A stretch of 27,230 nt of DNA from CAYJAD01 sp964370015 (GTDB lineage: Bacteria > Desulfobacterota > Desulfovibrionia > Desulfovibrionales > Desulfovibrionaceae), in the NCBI GenBank assembly GCA_964370015.1, contig CAYJHD010000027.1:1-27230 (forward strand), in the 5' to 3' direction. Below the pieces are notes generated by a model. The model searched no databases. It saw nothing but the letters and a program-made list of their open reading frames with translations, and was not told where the DNA came from. A program made the translations under genes and the position numbers. Positions within the stretch are counted from its first letter, which is position 1. Every line of letters begins with the position of its first letter. Shown piece by piece: positions 1 to 6,179 of this stretch.

Positions 1-1
1 T

Positions 2-145
2 CAAGTACAGGTGCAAGTGCAGAGTGCAGATGGCACGATGAAAGAAATAACTCTACTTGCTCGTTTAGATACCCAATCGGAGTTAACCTGTTTTAAACAT
101 GGTGGTATTTTACCCTTTATCATGCGTAAGCTTGTGGCTTCTTAA
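2..145 (+). CDS. acnA: Aconitate hydratase, C-terminal end only (5' end outside window)
   Basis: Only the last 47 codons and the stop are present, read in the frame beginning at base 2. The visible residues include ARLDTQSELTCFKHGGILPF followed by IMRKL. This matches the last part of the AcnA/IRP-type aconitase swivel domain, where a RIDT.xE...GGIL.yvlR pattern is usual (E. coli AcnA ends in a similar RIDTATELTYYQNDGIL stretch). The enzyme interconverts citrate and isocitrate in the cytoplasm with a 4Fe-4S cluster. The cluster ligands lie upstream of the window, so catalytic competence cannot be judged. AcnD or another long aconitase is possible, because this C-terminal fragment does not separate the subfamilies. 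Two hairpins follow the stop codon, the second with a T-tract, so the gene probably ends its transcript here. Confidence 0.8.
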   Translation, partial: QVQVQVQSADGTMKEITLLARLDTQSELTCFKHGGILPFIMRKLVAS

Positions 146-167
146 ACTTTTTTGCAGATAAAAGAAG

Positions 168-193
168 ACATCTCCTCCCAATGCTGGAGATGT
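168..193 (+). other. Perfect 8-bp hairpin after the aconitase gene
   Basis: ACATCTCC (168-175) pairs perfectly with GGAGATGT (186-193) around a 10-nt loop. No T-run follows directly. A true terminator starts 16 nt downstream, so this may be a 3' processing or stability stem at the end of the aconitase transcript. Confidence 0.5.
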
Positions 194-208
194 GCTGTTA
201 TATTCATT

Positions 209-240
209 AGCCCTGTGGATACGTTCACGGGGCTTTTTTT
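209..240 (+). terminator. Intrinsic terminator of the aconitase gene
   Basis: AGCCCTGTG (209-217) pairs with CACGGGGCT (226-234) with one T-G wobble and an 8-nt loop. The stem runs into seven T residues (234-240). It ends the aconitase transcript about 65 nt after the stop codon. Confidence 0.85.
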
Positions 241-381
241 GTTGTATGAAATAGAGTGTTGGCGTGTAATGTTTATGTTTGTTTTTTCAGTATCTTGCAA
301 AGAGAAATCGAACCATGCTGTCATACATGTTCTTGCTGTTTTTTTGTTCACTATCTACAAAATGGTAGAATTAATTTTTGT

Positions 382-417
382 CATGCATTTTTATACAAAA
401 ACGTAGAAAAATGCATG
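382..417. repeat. Perfect 11-bp inverted repeat upstream of amtB
   Basis: CATGCATTTTT (382-392) is mirrored exactly by AAAAATGCATG (407-417) across 14 nt. It lies about 190 bp upstream of the -24/-12 element, a distance at which sigma-54 activators commonly bind. It has no T-tract, so it is unlikely to be a terminator. An operator role is an inference. Confidence 0.5.
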
Positions 418-462
418 CGATAGAAATAATAGACATAAATCTAAAAATCTTTACAATGGAAA

Positions 463-474
463 TTGAGCGCTCAA
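463..474. promoter_or_regulatory. Perfect 12-bp palindrome, candidate activator site
   Basis: TTGAGCGCTCAA is self-complementary over 12 bp and sits about 130 bp upstream of the sigma-54 core, the usual distance for an enhancer site. It is GC-rich at its centre within a very AT-rich stretch. It does not match the NifA upstream site TGT-N10-ACA, and no such site was found in this region. Confidence 0.4.
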
Positions 475-563
475 ACAATATCAAGAGATAATGTGTGTGG
501 AAAATACAAAATTGTAGAAAATCTGTGTTTTTGTAGTATCTTTTTTTAATTCATAACGTTTTA

Positions 564-591
564 TTGTTATAATATTTCAAATGGTTATACT
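564..591 (+). promoter_or_regulatory. Possible sigma-70 promoter for amtB
   Basis: TTGTTA (564-569) and TATACT (586-591) are separated by 16 bp, matching 4/6 and 5/6 of the consensus hexamers. It ends just before the sigma-54 element, so amtB could have tandem promoters. AT-rich DNA yields such matches by chance, so confidence is modest. Confidence 0.35.
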
Positions 592-605
592 GTATAGCTG
601 GAGTT

Positions 606-621
606 TGGCACGCTTCGTGCT
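606..621 (+). promoter_or_regulatory. Sigma-54 (RpoN) -24/-12 promoter of amtB
   Basis: TGGCACGCTTCGTGCT matches the sigma-54 consensus TGGCACG-N4-TTGCW at every defined position except one T. The spacing of exactly 10 nt between the GG and GC dinucleotides is kept. It lies 69 nt upstream of the amtB start and points toward it, giving a start site near 632-634. Nitrogen-regulated amtB/PII operons are classic sigma-54 targets, and an activator of this class is encoded two genes downstream. Confidence 0.85.
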
Positions 622-689
622 GTAAGGGATGTATCATTCACGCGGAATGCTTTCATCAACAGTATAATAAGAGAAAGAAGGTAAACAAA

Positions 690-1898
690 ATGAATGCAAG
701 TGATACTGGATTTATCATCATTTGTTCCACCATGGTTATGCTCATGACTCCAGCTTTAGCCTTATTTTATGGTGGTTTGGTACGGTCAAAAAATGTTTTA
801 TCCACGCACATGCACAGCTATGTATCGTTGGGTTTAATTACGGTACTTTGGGCGCTTTTGGGGTATTCTTTAGCTTTTGGCCCCGATCAAGGTGGCCTTA
901 TAGGTGATTTTTCATATATTTTTCTCAATGGTGTCAATGGTGAACCTGCTCCCTTAGCACCGCAATTGCCCCACACGGTATTTATGGCTTTTCAGTGTAT
1001 GTTTGCTGTGCTTACCGTGGCCCTAGTTTCTGGTGCGTATGCTGAACGCATTAAGTTTTCTGCTTATGTACTTTTTTCTGCACTATGGTTTTTCGCAGCT
1101 TATGTGCCCATGGCGCACTGGGTGTGGGGAGGCGGTTGGATGGCAGAAATGGGGGCCATTGACTTTGCCGGTGGTGCTGTTGTGCATATGGCATCTGCAG
1201 CTGGCGCCCTTGCGTGTGCACATGCCCTTGGCGCTAGAAAAGGCTTAGGCTCTGTGCCCATGCGCCCGCATAATCTTACGTTAACCTTATTGGGCGGCGG
1301 TTTATTATGGTTTGGCTGGTTTGGTTTCAATGCGGGTAGTGCATTGGCATCTGGTGCACTGGCAGGGCATGCTCTTTTAACCACACACTTGGCCACAGCT
1401 GCAGGCGTATTGGGCTGGCTTGTGGTGGAGTGGAAGCGTACCGGTAAGCCCACTACCTTAGGTGTTATTTCGGGTGCCATTGCAGGGCTTGTGGCCATCA
1501 CCCCCGGCGCAGGTTTTGTTCCTTTAGGCCATTCTCTCATTATAGGTTTCATTGGCGGCATGGTGTGCTATGGCGGTGTGCTTTTAAAAGAAAAGTTTAA
1601 CTATGACGATGCATTGGATGTTGTAGGTATTCACGGTCTTGGGGGTACATGGGGAGCGTTTGCCACGGGTTTATTTGCCAGTGCTTCAGTGAACGGTATT
1701 GATGGTCTTTTTTATGGCAATGGTTCCCTCTTGGTGTCGCAAGTTATTTCCATCATAGGCACATGGGGTTTTGTGTATGTGGTGAGTAGAATTATTCTTA
1801 GCATTGTAAAATCCACTGTGGGCCTACGTGTGAGCGATGATGCTGAAGTGACAGGTCTTGACCTCTCTGAGCACAATGAACGCGGTTATTCTTTATAA
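690..1898 (+). CDS. amtB: Ammonium transporter (Amt family)
   Basis: The product is a 402-residue inner-membrane ammonium channel of the Amt/Mep/Rh family, expected to work as a trimer with about 11 membrane helices. It begins directly with the first helix, without the separate signal peptide found in E. coli AmtB. The key pore residues are present: Asp158 in the IDFAGG motif, and the twin pore histidines His166 (GGAVVHMAS) and His315 (GIHGLGGTWG), matching E. coli D160, H168 and H318. The FGWFGFNAGS and SGAYAERIKF family motifs are also present. The start is supported by an AGAAGG ribosome site 7-8 nt upstream. The PII gene follows after 25 nt, the usual arrangement in which PII plugs the channel when nitrogen is plentiful. 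A sigma-54 promoter lies upstream, so expression should rise under nitrogen limitation. Confidence 0.95.
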   Translation: MNASDTGFIIICSTMVMLMTPALALFYGGLVRSKNVLSTHMHSYVSLGLITVLWALLGYSLAFGPDQGGLIGDFSYIFLNGVNGEPAPLAPQLPHTVFMAFQCMFAVLTVALVSGAYAERIKFSAYVLFSALWFFAAYVPMAHWVWGGGWMAEMGAIDFAGGAVVHMASAAGALACAHALGARKGLGSVPMRPHNLTLTLLGGGLLWFGWFGFNAGSALASGALAGHALLTTHLATAAGVLGWLVVEWKRTGKPTTLGVISGAIAGLVAITPGAGFVPLGHSLIIGFIGGMVCYGGVLLKEKFNYDDALDVVGIHGLGGTWGAFATGLFASASVNGIDGLFYGNGSLLVSQVISIIGTWGFVYVVSRIILSIVKSTVGLRVSDDAEVTGLDLSEHNERGYSL

Positions 1899-1923
1899 GC
1901 CCTTTTGATACAAGGAAATGAGC

Positions 1924-2262
1924 ATGAAAAAAATTGAGATTATAGTACGTCCTCAAATGTTGGATGTGGTGAGGGCCTCTTTGGAAGAAGTGGGCATTAA
2001 GGGGATGAATTACAGCGAAGTGAAGGGCTATGGACAACAAAAGGGCCATGCTGAAACGTATCGCGGTAGAACCATCTTTGTGGAATATGTGCACAAAGTA
2101 CGTCTTGAGGTTGTGGTTACTGATGCCATGATGGAAACCGTCATTGACACTGTGGAAAAAGCGGCCAGAACAGGACATGTGGGAGATGGTAAAATATTTG
2201 TCACAGATGTGTGTGAAGTTATTCGTATCCGCACAGGTGAACGTGGTGATGTCGCCATTTAA
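1924..2262 (+). CDS. glnB: PII nitrogen regulatory protein lacking Tyr51
   Basis: This is a full-length 112-residue PII protein that senses 2-oxoglutarate and ATP/ADP as a trimer and should bind the AmtB channel encoded just upstream. The family core is clear: MKKIEIIVRP at the start, the VKGYGQQKGH motif before the T-loop, TGHVGDGKIFV around residues 83-93, and the VIRIRTGERG C-terminal motif. An ATG two codons earlier (1918) lies only 1 nt after the AAGGA ribosome site. The ATG at 1924 has 7 nt spacing and gives the standard N-terminus, so it is preferred. Position 51, the uridylylated tyrosine of the enterobacterial proteins, is Ile (YRGRTIF), and position 49, the serine phosphorylated in cyanobacteria, is Arg. 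Covalent control by GlnD is therefore not expected at this site. It may equally be named glnK because of its linkage to amtB. Confidence 0.93.
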   Translation: MKKIEIIVRPQMLDVVRASLEEVGIKGMNYSEVKGYGQQKGHAETYRGRTIFVEYVHKVRLEVVVTDAMMETVIDTVEKAARTGHVGDGKIFVTDVCEVIRIRTGERGDVAI

Positions 2263-2320
2263 TAAAAGAGATATGACATTGGAAAAGCAAAGTTTCTCAT
2301 ATTTGCTTCCTAGGTAACCT

Positions 2321-2356
2321 AAGGGAATAGTCAAAGATAGCTTTGGCTATTCCTTT
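2321..2356 (+). terminator. Terminator-like hairpin after the PII gene
   Basis: GGAATAGTCAAAG (2324-2336) pairs with CTTTGGCTATTCC (2341-2353) with one wobble and a 4-nt ATAG loop. Flanking AAG/TTT bases can lengthen the stem. Only three T residues follow, so termination may be partial and allow read-through into the activator gene. Confidence 0.6.
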
Positions 2357-2417
2357 CCCTACGTGCAGTGAAGCTACAAAATAGTTTCATTTGATTTTAG
2401 ACATAATAGGTGCGCAT

Positions 2418-4001
2418 ATGAATTATATAATAAATGAAAAAGAAGTTCGCATGGTAAAAACTTCTTCCTATCCCAAAGAACATTCTGACCTTGAACGCTT
2501 GGTGGATATTTTAGATTCGCTACAAAAAAAGAATATAACTCTCGATGATGCACTGGGTTTTATTCAAGAAATAACCTATGCTAAGCGCGCGTTGTTGGTG
2601 CTTTTATCGCCCATTGATGGGGATTTATATATAGAAGCAGCTTCGGGTATTTCCAGCGAGCAAAAAAAGCAAGGGCACTACGTGGTGGGTGAAGGTGTTG
2701 TGGGGAAGGTTATTCAAAGTGGCGAAGCTTTTTTCATTGAAGATGCTGTGCATAATCCTCTTTTTCTGAATAGAACCCACGCCAGAAGTGATTTGGAAAG
2801 TGTTTCTTTTTTGTGCGTACCCATTAAATTACAAGATAAAGTCATTGGCGCCTTAGGTATAGATAGACCTAGCGCAGCTGTGCAAAATCCTGAGCATGAA
2901 GAACGCTTGTTGCGCGTCATTGCTCATGCTTTTATCCCATATATTCGCCTACACCAAGACGCCATGCAAAGGGTAGAAGATGTAGTGGAAAGCATGCGTC
3001 TACCCACCGGATATAAAACAGGGTATCGTGGTATTATTGGAAATTCTGAAGGCATTCAAGTTATACATGAGCGCATAGAGCAAGTGGCACCAAGTTCCAC
3101 CACAGTCATGATTCGCGGCGAAAGCGGAACAGGTAAGGAATTGGTGGCCCGCTCCATACATGAAAATAGTGCTCGTAATGACAAAAAATTTATCTCTCTC
3201 AACTGCGCAGCCTTACCTGAAAGCCTTGTGGAAAGTGAGCTTTTTGGACATGAAAAAGGTGCCTTTACTGGAGCTTTACATGCCCGTAAAGGCCGTTTCG
3301 AAATGGCAGATGGGGGTACATTATTTTTGGATGAGGTAGGGGAGTTGCCTTTACCCACGCAAGCCAAACTTTTACGTGTTCTTCAAGAAAAATGCTTCGA
3401 TCGTATAGGTTCCACCGAAAGTCGTTCTGTGGATGTGCGCATCATTGCCGCCACCAATAGAAACTTAGAGCTCATGGTGGAAGAGGGAACCTTTAGAAAA
3501 GATTTATATTATCGCCTTAACGTGTTTTCCATCACATTACCTTCTCTTAAAGAAAGAAAAAGTGATATTGCTCTGCTTGCAGAACATTTTCTTGGTGTTT
3601 TTGCCGCCATGCACCAAAAAGAGAAGCCCAAAATAGCTTTGGCCACTGGTGATATGTTGGAGCGGTATACATGGCCTGGTAATATTAGAGAGTTGGAAAA
3701 TATCATCGAACGAGCCATGCTTCTCCTTGGAACCAGTAAATATGTTTTGCCGCAACACCTTCCATCGGAGCTGCACAGTCATAAATGCTGTGTTTTTGCG
3801 CAACAAGCCGAAACTGCGCGACCTAATATGGGCACATTGCCAGAGCGCATAGAAGAATTAGAACGTGTTTCTATCATGGAAGCACTCACCGAATCCAAAG
3901 GGCACATGGGGCAAGCTGCTGAGGCCCTAGGCATTACAGAAAGAATTATGGGGCAGCGCATGCGTAAATACGCTATCAGCTATAAGGAGTATCGTTTATA
4001 G
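2418..4001 (+). CDS. NifA-like sigma-54-dependent activator (GAF, AAA+, Fis HTH)
   Basis: The product is a 527-residue enhancer-binding protein that would remodel the RNA polymerase-sigma-54 closed complex using ATP. In order it has an N-terminal GAF sensor domain (about 40-180), an AAA+ domain with Walker A GESGTGKE (about 234-241), the sigma-54-contacting GAFTGA loop (about 281-286) and Walker B FLDE (Asp305-Glu306), and a C-terminal Fis-type helix-turn-helix (about 485-520) ending GITERIMGQRMRKYAI. The layout is that of NifA/AnfA/VnfA-type regulators, not NtrC, because there is no receiver domain. The ATG at 2418 has an AGG ribosome site 7 nt upstream. A TTG at 2391 would add nine residues and an ATG at 2451 would remove eleven. 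No nif gene lies in the window, so the target is unproven. The sigma-54 promoter before amtB is the obvious local candidate. Confidence 0.9.
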   Translation: MNYIINEKEVRMVKTSSYPKEHSDLERLVDILDSLQKKNITLDDALGFIQEITYAKRALLVLLSPIDGDLYIEAASGISSEQKKQGHYVVGEGVVGKVIQSGEAFFIEDAVHNPLFLNRTHARSDLESVSFLCVPIKLQDKVIGALGIDRPSAAVQNPEHEERLLRVIAHAFIPYIRLHQDAMQRVEDVVESMRLPTGYKTGYRGIIGNSEGIQVIHERIEQVAPSSTTVMIRGESGTGKELVARSIHENSARNDKKFISLNCAALPESLVESELFGHEKGAFTGALHARKGRFEMADGGTLFLDEVGELPLPTQAKLLRVLQEKCFDRIGSTESRSVDVRIIAATNRNLELMVEEGTFRKDLYYRLNVFSITLPSLKERKSDIALLAEHFLGVFAAMHQKEKPKIALATGDMLERYTWPGNIRELENIIERAMLLLGTSKYVLPQHLPSELHSHKCCVFAQQAETARPNMGTLPERIEELERVSIMEALTESKGHMGQAAEALGITERIMGQRMRKYAISYKEYRL

Positions 4002-4022
4002 TTGAGCCAATGAAAATGCATG

Positions 4023-4055
4023 AAAAACCAAGTCTTTTATGGGCTTGGTTTTTTT
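4023..4055 (+). terminator. Intrinsic terminator of the sigma-54 activator gene
   Basis: AAAAACCAAG (4023-4032) pairs perfectly with CTTGGTTTTT (4044-4053) over a TCTTTTATGGG loop, and a T-run continues to 4055. It lies about 22 nt after the stop codon and closes the nitrogen module. Confidence 0.88.
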
Positions 4056-4120
4056 GTGGAAAAGAAATCCTCTACTCTTAAAGCGTTATAAGGGGACTTA
4101 TTTGAAGCAGAGAAGTTACT

Positions 4121-4153
4121 GGCTTAGAAGTAAAATTCTAAGTTCTTTTTTTT
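4121..4153 (+). terminator. Second terminator-like hairpin, in the intergenic region
   Basis: CTTAGAA (4123-4129) pairs perfectly with TTCTAAG (4136-4142) over a GTAAAA loop, followed by TTCTTTTTTTT. It stands about 65 nt after the first terminator. It is either a back-up terminator or the 3' end of a short unannotated transcript. Confidence 0.6.
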
Positions 4154-4404
4154 GCTGAATCGTAGTTTCTTCATAAAATAGAGCAAGACAAAATGATAAA
4201 TTTCTGGCAAATTGTTGCTTAGGGGTGCTTTTTGTTTGGAAAATTTCTGCAAATGAATTTTTTATGTTTGCTTTTTTGTCGTTACTTTTTTCCTATACGA
4301 ATGGTTGTAAGCGGCAAAAATCGACCTTTTCAACAAAAGCTAGAATTGCTTAAGGTGTAAACGTTTTGAACTTTAGTGAAAACATATAAATAAAAATTCT
4401 GCTT

Positions 4405-4502
4405 TGGGCGGAGAAATTAGGGCCTATGGCATAGAACGCGCGCCCAGTAAATTGTCTGTTGTCATATCCTCTGGCGACGTTATCCTCACTACGTATGCGC
4501 CA
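4405..4502 (+). other. Two stem-forming segments, possible structured leader
   Basis: TGGGCG (4405-4410) can pair with CGCCCA (4441-4446), enclosing a smaller CTATG-G-CATAG hairpin. TGGCGACGT (4472-4480) can pair with ACGT (4491-4494) plus CGCCA (4498-4502) with a 3-nt bulge. The segment is GC-rich relative to its surroundings. It does not match any riboswitch class I know. Confidence 0.3.
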
Positions 4503-4596
4503 TAATTAGAGTAGCTATTAGGGATAGATATTGCGCTTTCATTTCATGTAATGCATTGCGCTTATTATGGAATGTGATGAAACATAAGGAGAATAT

Positions 4597-5499
4597 ATGA
4601 AAAAGCAAATGCTTGTAGCAGCACTTTTGGGAACGTTAACCCTATCTTGTGCGCCTGCAATCCAAGGGGAAAAAGATATAAATGATGCGCCCATAAGCGC
4701 ACCCAATGACAGCGTAGAAGATACAAAAGATATGGACGATACCGCCGAGGGCCTGTCCGATGCTGAAGTTGAAAAGAGACAAGCCGCCGGTAAAATGTTA
4801 CTAGAGGCTGTTGTGGCACAAGACGTTGCCAAGGTGCAAAGCCTTTTAAAAGACCATGCCGATGTGCATGTCAGAGATGAAAAGGGTAATACTGCGCTTA
4901 TGTTTGCAGCGAAAAGTGGTCATAAAGAAATAGTACAGCTTTTACTGGATGCCAATGCCGCGGTTAACGTTACGAACTCCTATGGCAGTACGCCTCTTTT
5001 TGAAGCAGTACTTGAGGGGCATGTGGATGCGGCTCGTCTTCTGTTGCAACGTGGAGCAAACGTCAATGTCGTTGATAATTTAGGGCAAACGCCCCTCATG
5101 GAAGCTGCCGCCTTGTGGTATGAAGATATGGTCCCCATGCTTTTACAGTTTAAGCCAGCTCAAGATGTGAAAGATAAGAGCGGCAAAACGGCCTTCATGC
5201 ATGCGTGTGAAAATGGGCGTTTAGAGGCTGTGGAGCTTCTCTTTGATGAAAATATTCCTCTCGATATGCGTGATGATGAAGGTAAAACAGCTTTGTTTCT
5301 CACTGTAGAAGGCTATATATTTAAGTATTTTCATCATGGTCCATCGGTGGGTGCACAAACGGAAGTGGCAGAATTTTTATTGAAGCACAAGGCAGACCAC
5401 ACCATAACAAGTCATAAGGGCACCACTGTTTTAGAGATGGCCAATTCCATTCCTGATGCTGAAATCATAGATGTATTGAAAAAATACGGTGTACGTTAG
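4597..5499 (+). CDS. Ankyrin-repeat lipoprotein
   Basis: The product is a 300-residue predicted lipoprotein. Residues 1-17 form a signal peptide ending TLTLS before Cys18. This is a loose lipobox: Thr stands at -3 where Leu is usual, although the broader PROSITE lipoprotein pattern allows it. Ala follows Cys18, which by the E. coli rule favours the outer membrane. An acidic linker (about 24-60) leads to about six ankyrin repeats (about 63-300), with typical GNTALMFAAKSGHKEIVQLLL and GSTPLFEAVLEGHVDAARLLL segments (19-21 residues each). Such periplasmic ankyrin proteins usually bind partner proteins; no partner is evident here. The start has an AAGGAG ribosome site 6 nt upstream. Its leader and signal peptide are closely related to those of the next gene, but the mature parts are unrelated. 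Confidence 0.85.
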   Translation: MKKQMLVAALLGTLTLSCAPAIQGEKDINDAPISAPNDSVEDTKDMDDTAEGLSDAEVEKRQAAGKMLLEAVVAQDVAKVQSLLKDHADVHVRDEKGNTALMFAAKSGHKEIVQLLLDANAAVNVTNSYGSTPLFEAVLEGHVDAARLLLQRGANVNVVDNLGQTPLMEAAALWYEDMVPMLLQFKPAQDVKDKSGKTAFMHACENGRLEAVELLFDENIPLDMRDDEGKTALFLTVEGYIFKYFHHGPSVGAQTEVAEFLLKHKADHTITSHKGTTVLEMANSIPDAEIIDVLKKYGVR

Positions 5500-5537
5500 T
5501 GAAGTAAAGTTAGGGATTGCGCGGGTGTAGTCATTCA

Positions 5538-5550
5538 AGTACAGTGTACT
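5538..5550. repeat. Perfect 6-1-6 palindrome between the lipoprotein genes
   Basis: AGTACA and TGTACT are exact mirror images around a single G. It lies 68 nt before the second lipoprotein start, where an operator could sit. Its role is unknown. Confidence 0.4.
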
Positions 5551-5617
5551 GCGCCCTTTGAATAAAGTTTAAGATTGTTGCTCTCACGTGGAATTTTATA
5601 AGAAATAAGGTGAATGT

Positions 5618-5998
5618 ATGAAAAAACAAATGCTTGTTGCGGTGCTTATGGTGGCTTTGGGGTCCATGACCATGGCTTGTGCGCCTGCAACACAAGGGGA
5701 AAAAGACATGATTGGTGTGCTTGATACACCTGTAGATACGCCTGCTAGTGATGCGGAAGCAAAAAAAGATGCCGCCACAATGCTTGTGGGGGTGCTAGGT
5801 AGCAGGGCGCAAGGTAAGGCCCTCCTGTCCACTGGCATGGAAAGTATACAAGGAGAGCCCTGTGAATCTTTCTCCGTGGGCATTAATACGCCAGAACGCT
5901 TTGTGAAGGAAGCACACTATGCGGTATGCCCCAAGACGGGTGTTTTTGTCCTGGATATTATGACCGCAGAGTGGAAACCCTTTGCTCCGGTGCAATAG
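5618..5998 (+). CDS. Small predicted lipoprotein of unknown function
   Basis: I do not recognise the mature part of this 126-residue protein. Residues 1-20 form a signal peptide ending SMTMA before Cys21, and CAPATQGEKD follows. Leader and signal are near copies of those in the ankyrin lipoprotein gene upstream. The mature part (about 50-126) has one compact segment with a conserved-looking pattern: GEPCESFSVGINTPERFVKE, then HYAVCPKTGVFVLDIMTAEW. The HYAV...G.v...D....W pattern suggests a small beta-rich domain, and its two Cys residues could form a disulfide in the periplasm. The start is supported by AAGGTG 6 nt upstream. A terminator follows about 95 nt after the stop. The gene may be co-transcribed with the ankyrin gene (118-nt gap). 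Confidence 0.75.
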   Translation: MKKQMLVAVLMVALGSMTMACAPATQGEKDMIGVLDTPVDTPASDAEAKKDAATMLVGVLGSRAQGKALLSTGMESIQGEPCESFSVGINTPERFVKEAHYAVCPKTGVFVLDIMTAEWKPFAPVQ

Positions 5999-6093
5999 TA
6001 AACTCGGTTGTTCTGAAGCATTATACTTTATAATGACTTAACTTTTTTTAAACAATACTTTGGCCTTGTTTGTTATATGTAAGCATGCCATGA

Positions 6094-6128
6094 GAAACTC
6101 CTGCACAAGCTACAGTGTAGGAGTTTTT
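6094..6128 (+). terminator. Intrinsic terminator after the small lipoprotein gene, possibly bidirectional
   Basis: AAACTCCTGCA (6095-6105) pairs with TGTAGGAGTTT (6116-6126) with one G-T wobble, followed by TTTTT. It lies between two convergent genes. The opposite strand has a weaker T-tract, so it may also serve the minus-strand trmO-like gene. Confidence 0.8.
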
Positions 6129-6179
6129 CTGTATGCTGTGCTTTGTTTTACTGCTTGTTTTTATTATAATAAGGTGTAG

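Larger units (their letters stand above)
241..605. other. Non-coding region upstream of amtB, AT-rich, with two palindromic elements
   Basis: I see no credible gene here. An 84-codon open frame from about 152 to 406 crosses the terminator and has no family resemblance. The stretch holds a perfect 11-bp inverted repeat (382-417), a perfect 12-bp palindrome (463-474) and a possible sigma-70 promoter (564-591). The length and content fit a control region for the sigma-54 promoter at 606-621. Confidence 0.6.
4056..4596. other. Non-coding region between the nitrogen module and the lipoprotein genes
   Basis: I see no credible gene in these 541 bases. The first part is very AT-rich and holds a second terminator-like hairpin (4121-4153). 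From about 4400 to 4502 the composition turns GC-richer and contains two stem-forming segments. The nonamer ATTGCGCTT occurs twice shortly before the ankyrin lipoprotein gene, around 4530-4563. The promoter of that gene is probably in the last 100 bases, but no convincing -35/-10 pair was found. Confidence 0.5.

Noticed and set aside
152..406. 84-codon frame on the plus strand
   Set aside because: It runs through a terminator hairpin, starts without a ribosome site and resembles no protein family.
400..605. NifA upstream activating sequence TGT-N10-ACA before amtB
   Set aside because: The candidates near 491-507 have spacers of 7, 9 or 11 nt, never 10.
1100..1561. Long minus-strand frame within amtB
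   Set aside because: It is a shadow of the real Amt coding sequence, whose conserved motifs fix the other strand.
2391..2417. TTG start for the sigma-54 activator
   Set aside because: The ATG at 2418 has a better placed ribosome site, and the extra nine residues add no family similarity.
4205..4219. Sigma-54-like sequence TGGCAAATTGTTGCT before the ankyrin lipoprotein
   Set aside because: The spacing between GG and GC is 9 nt, not the strict 10 nt, and it lies almost 400 nt from the gene.
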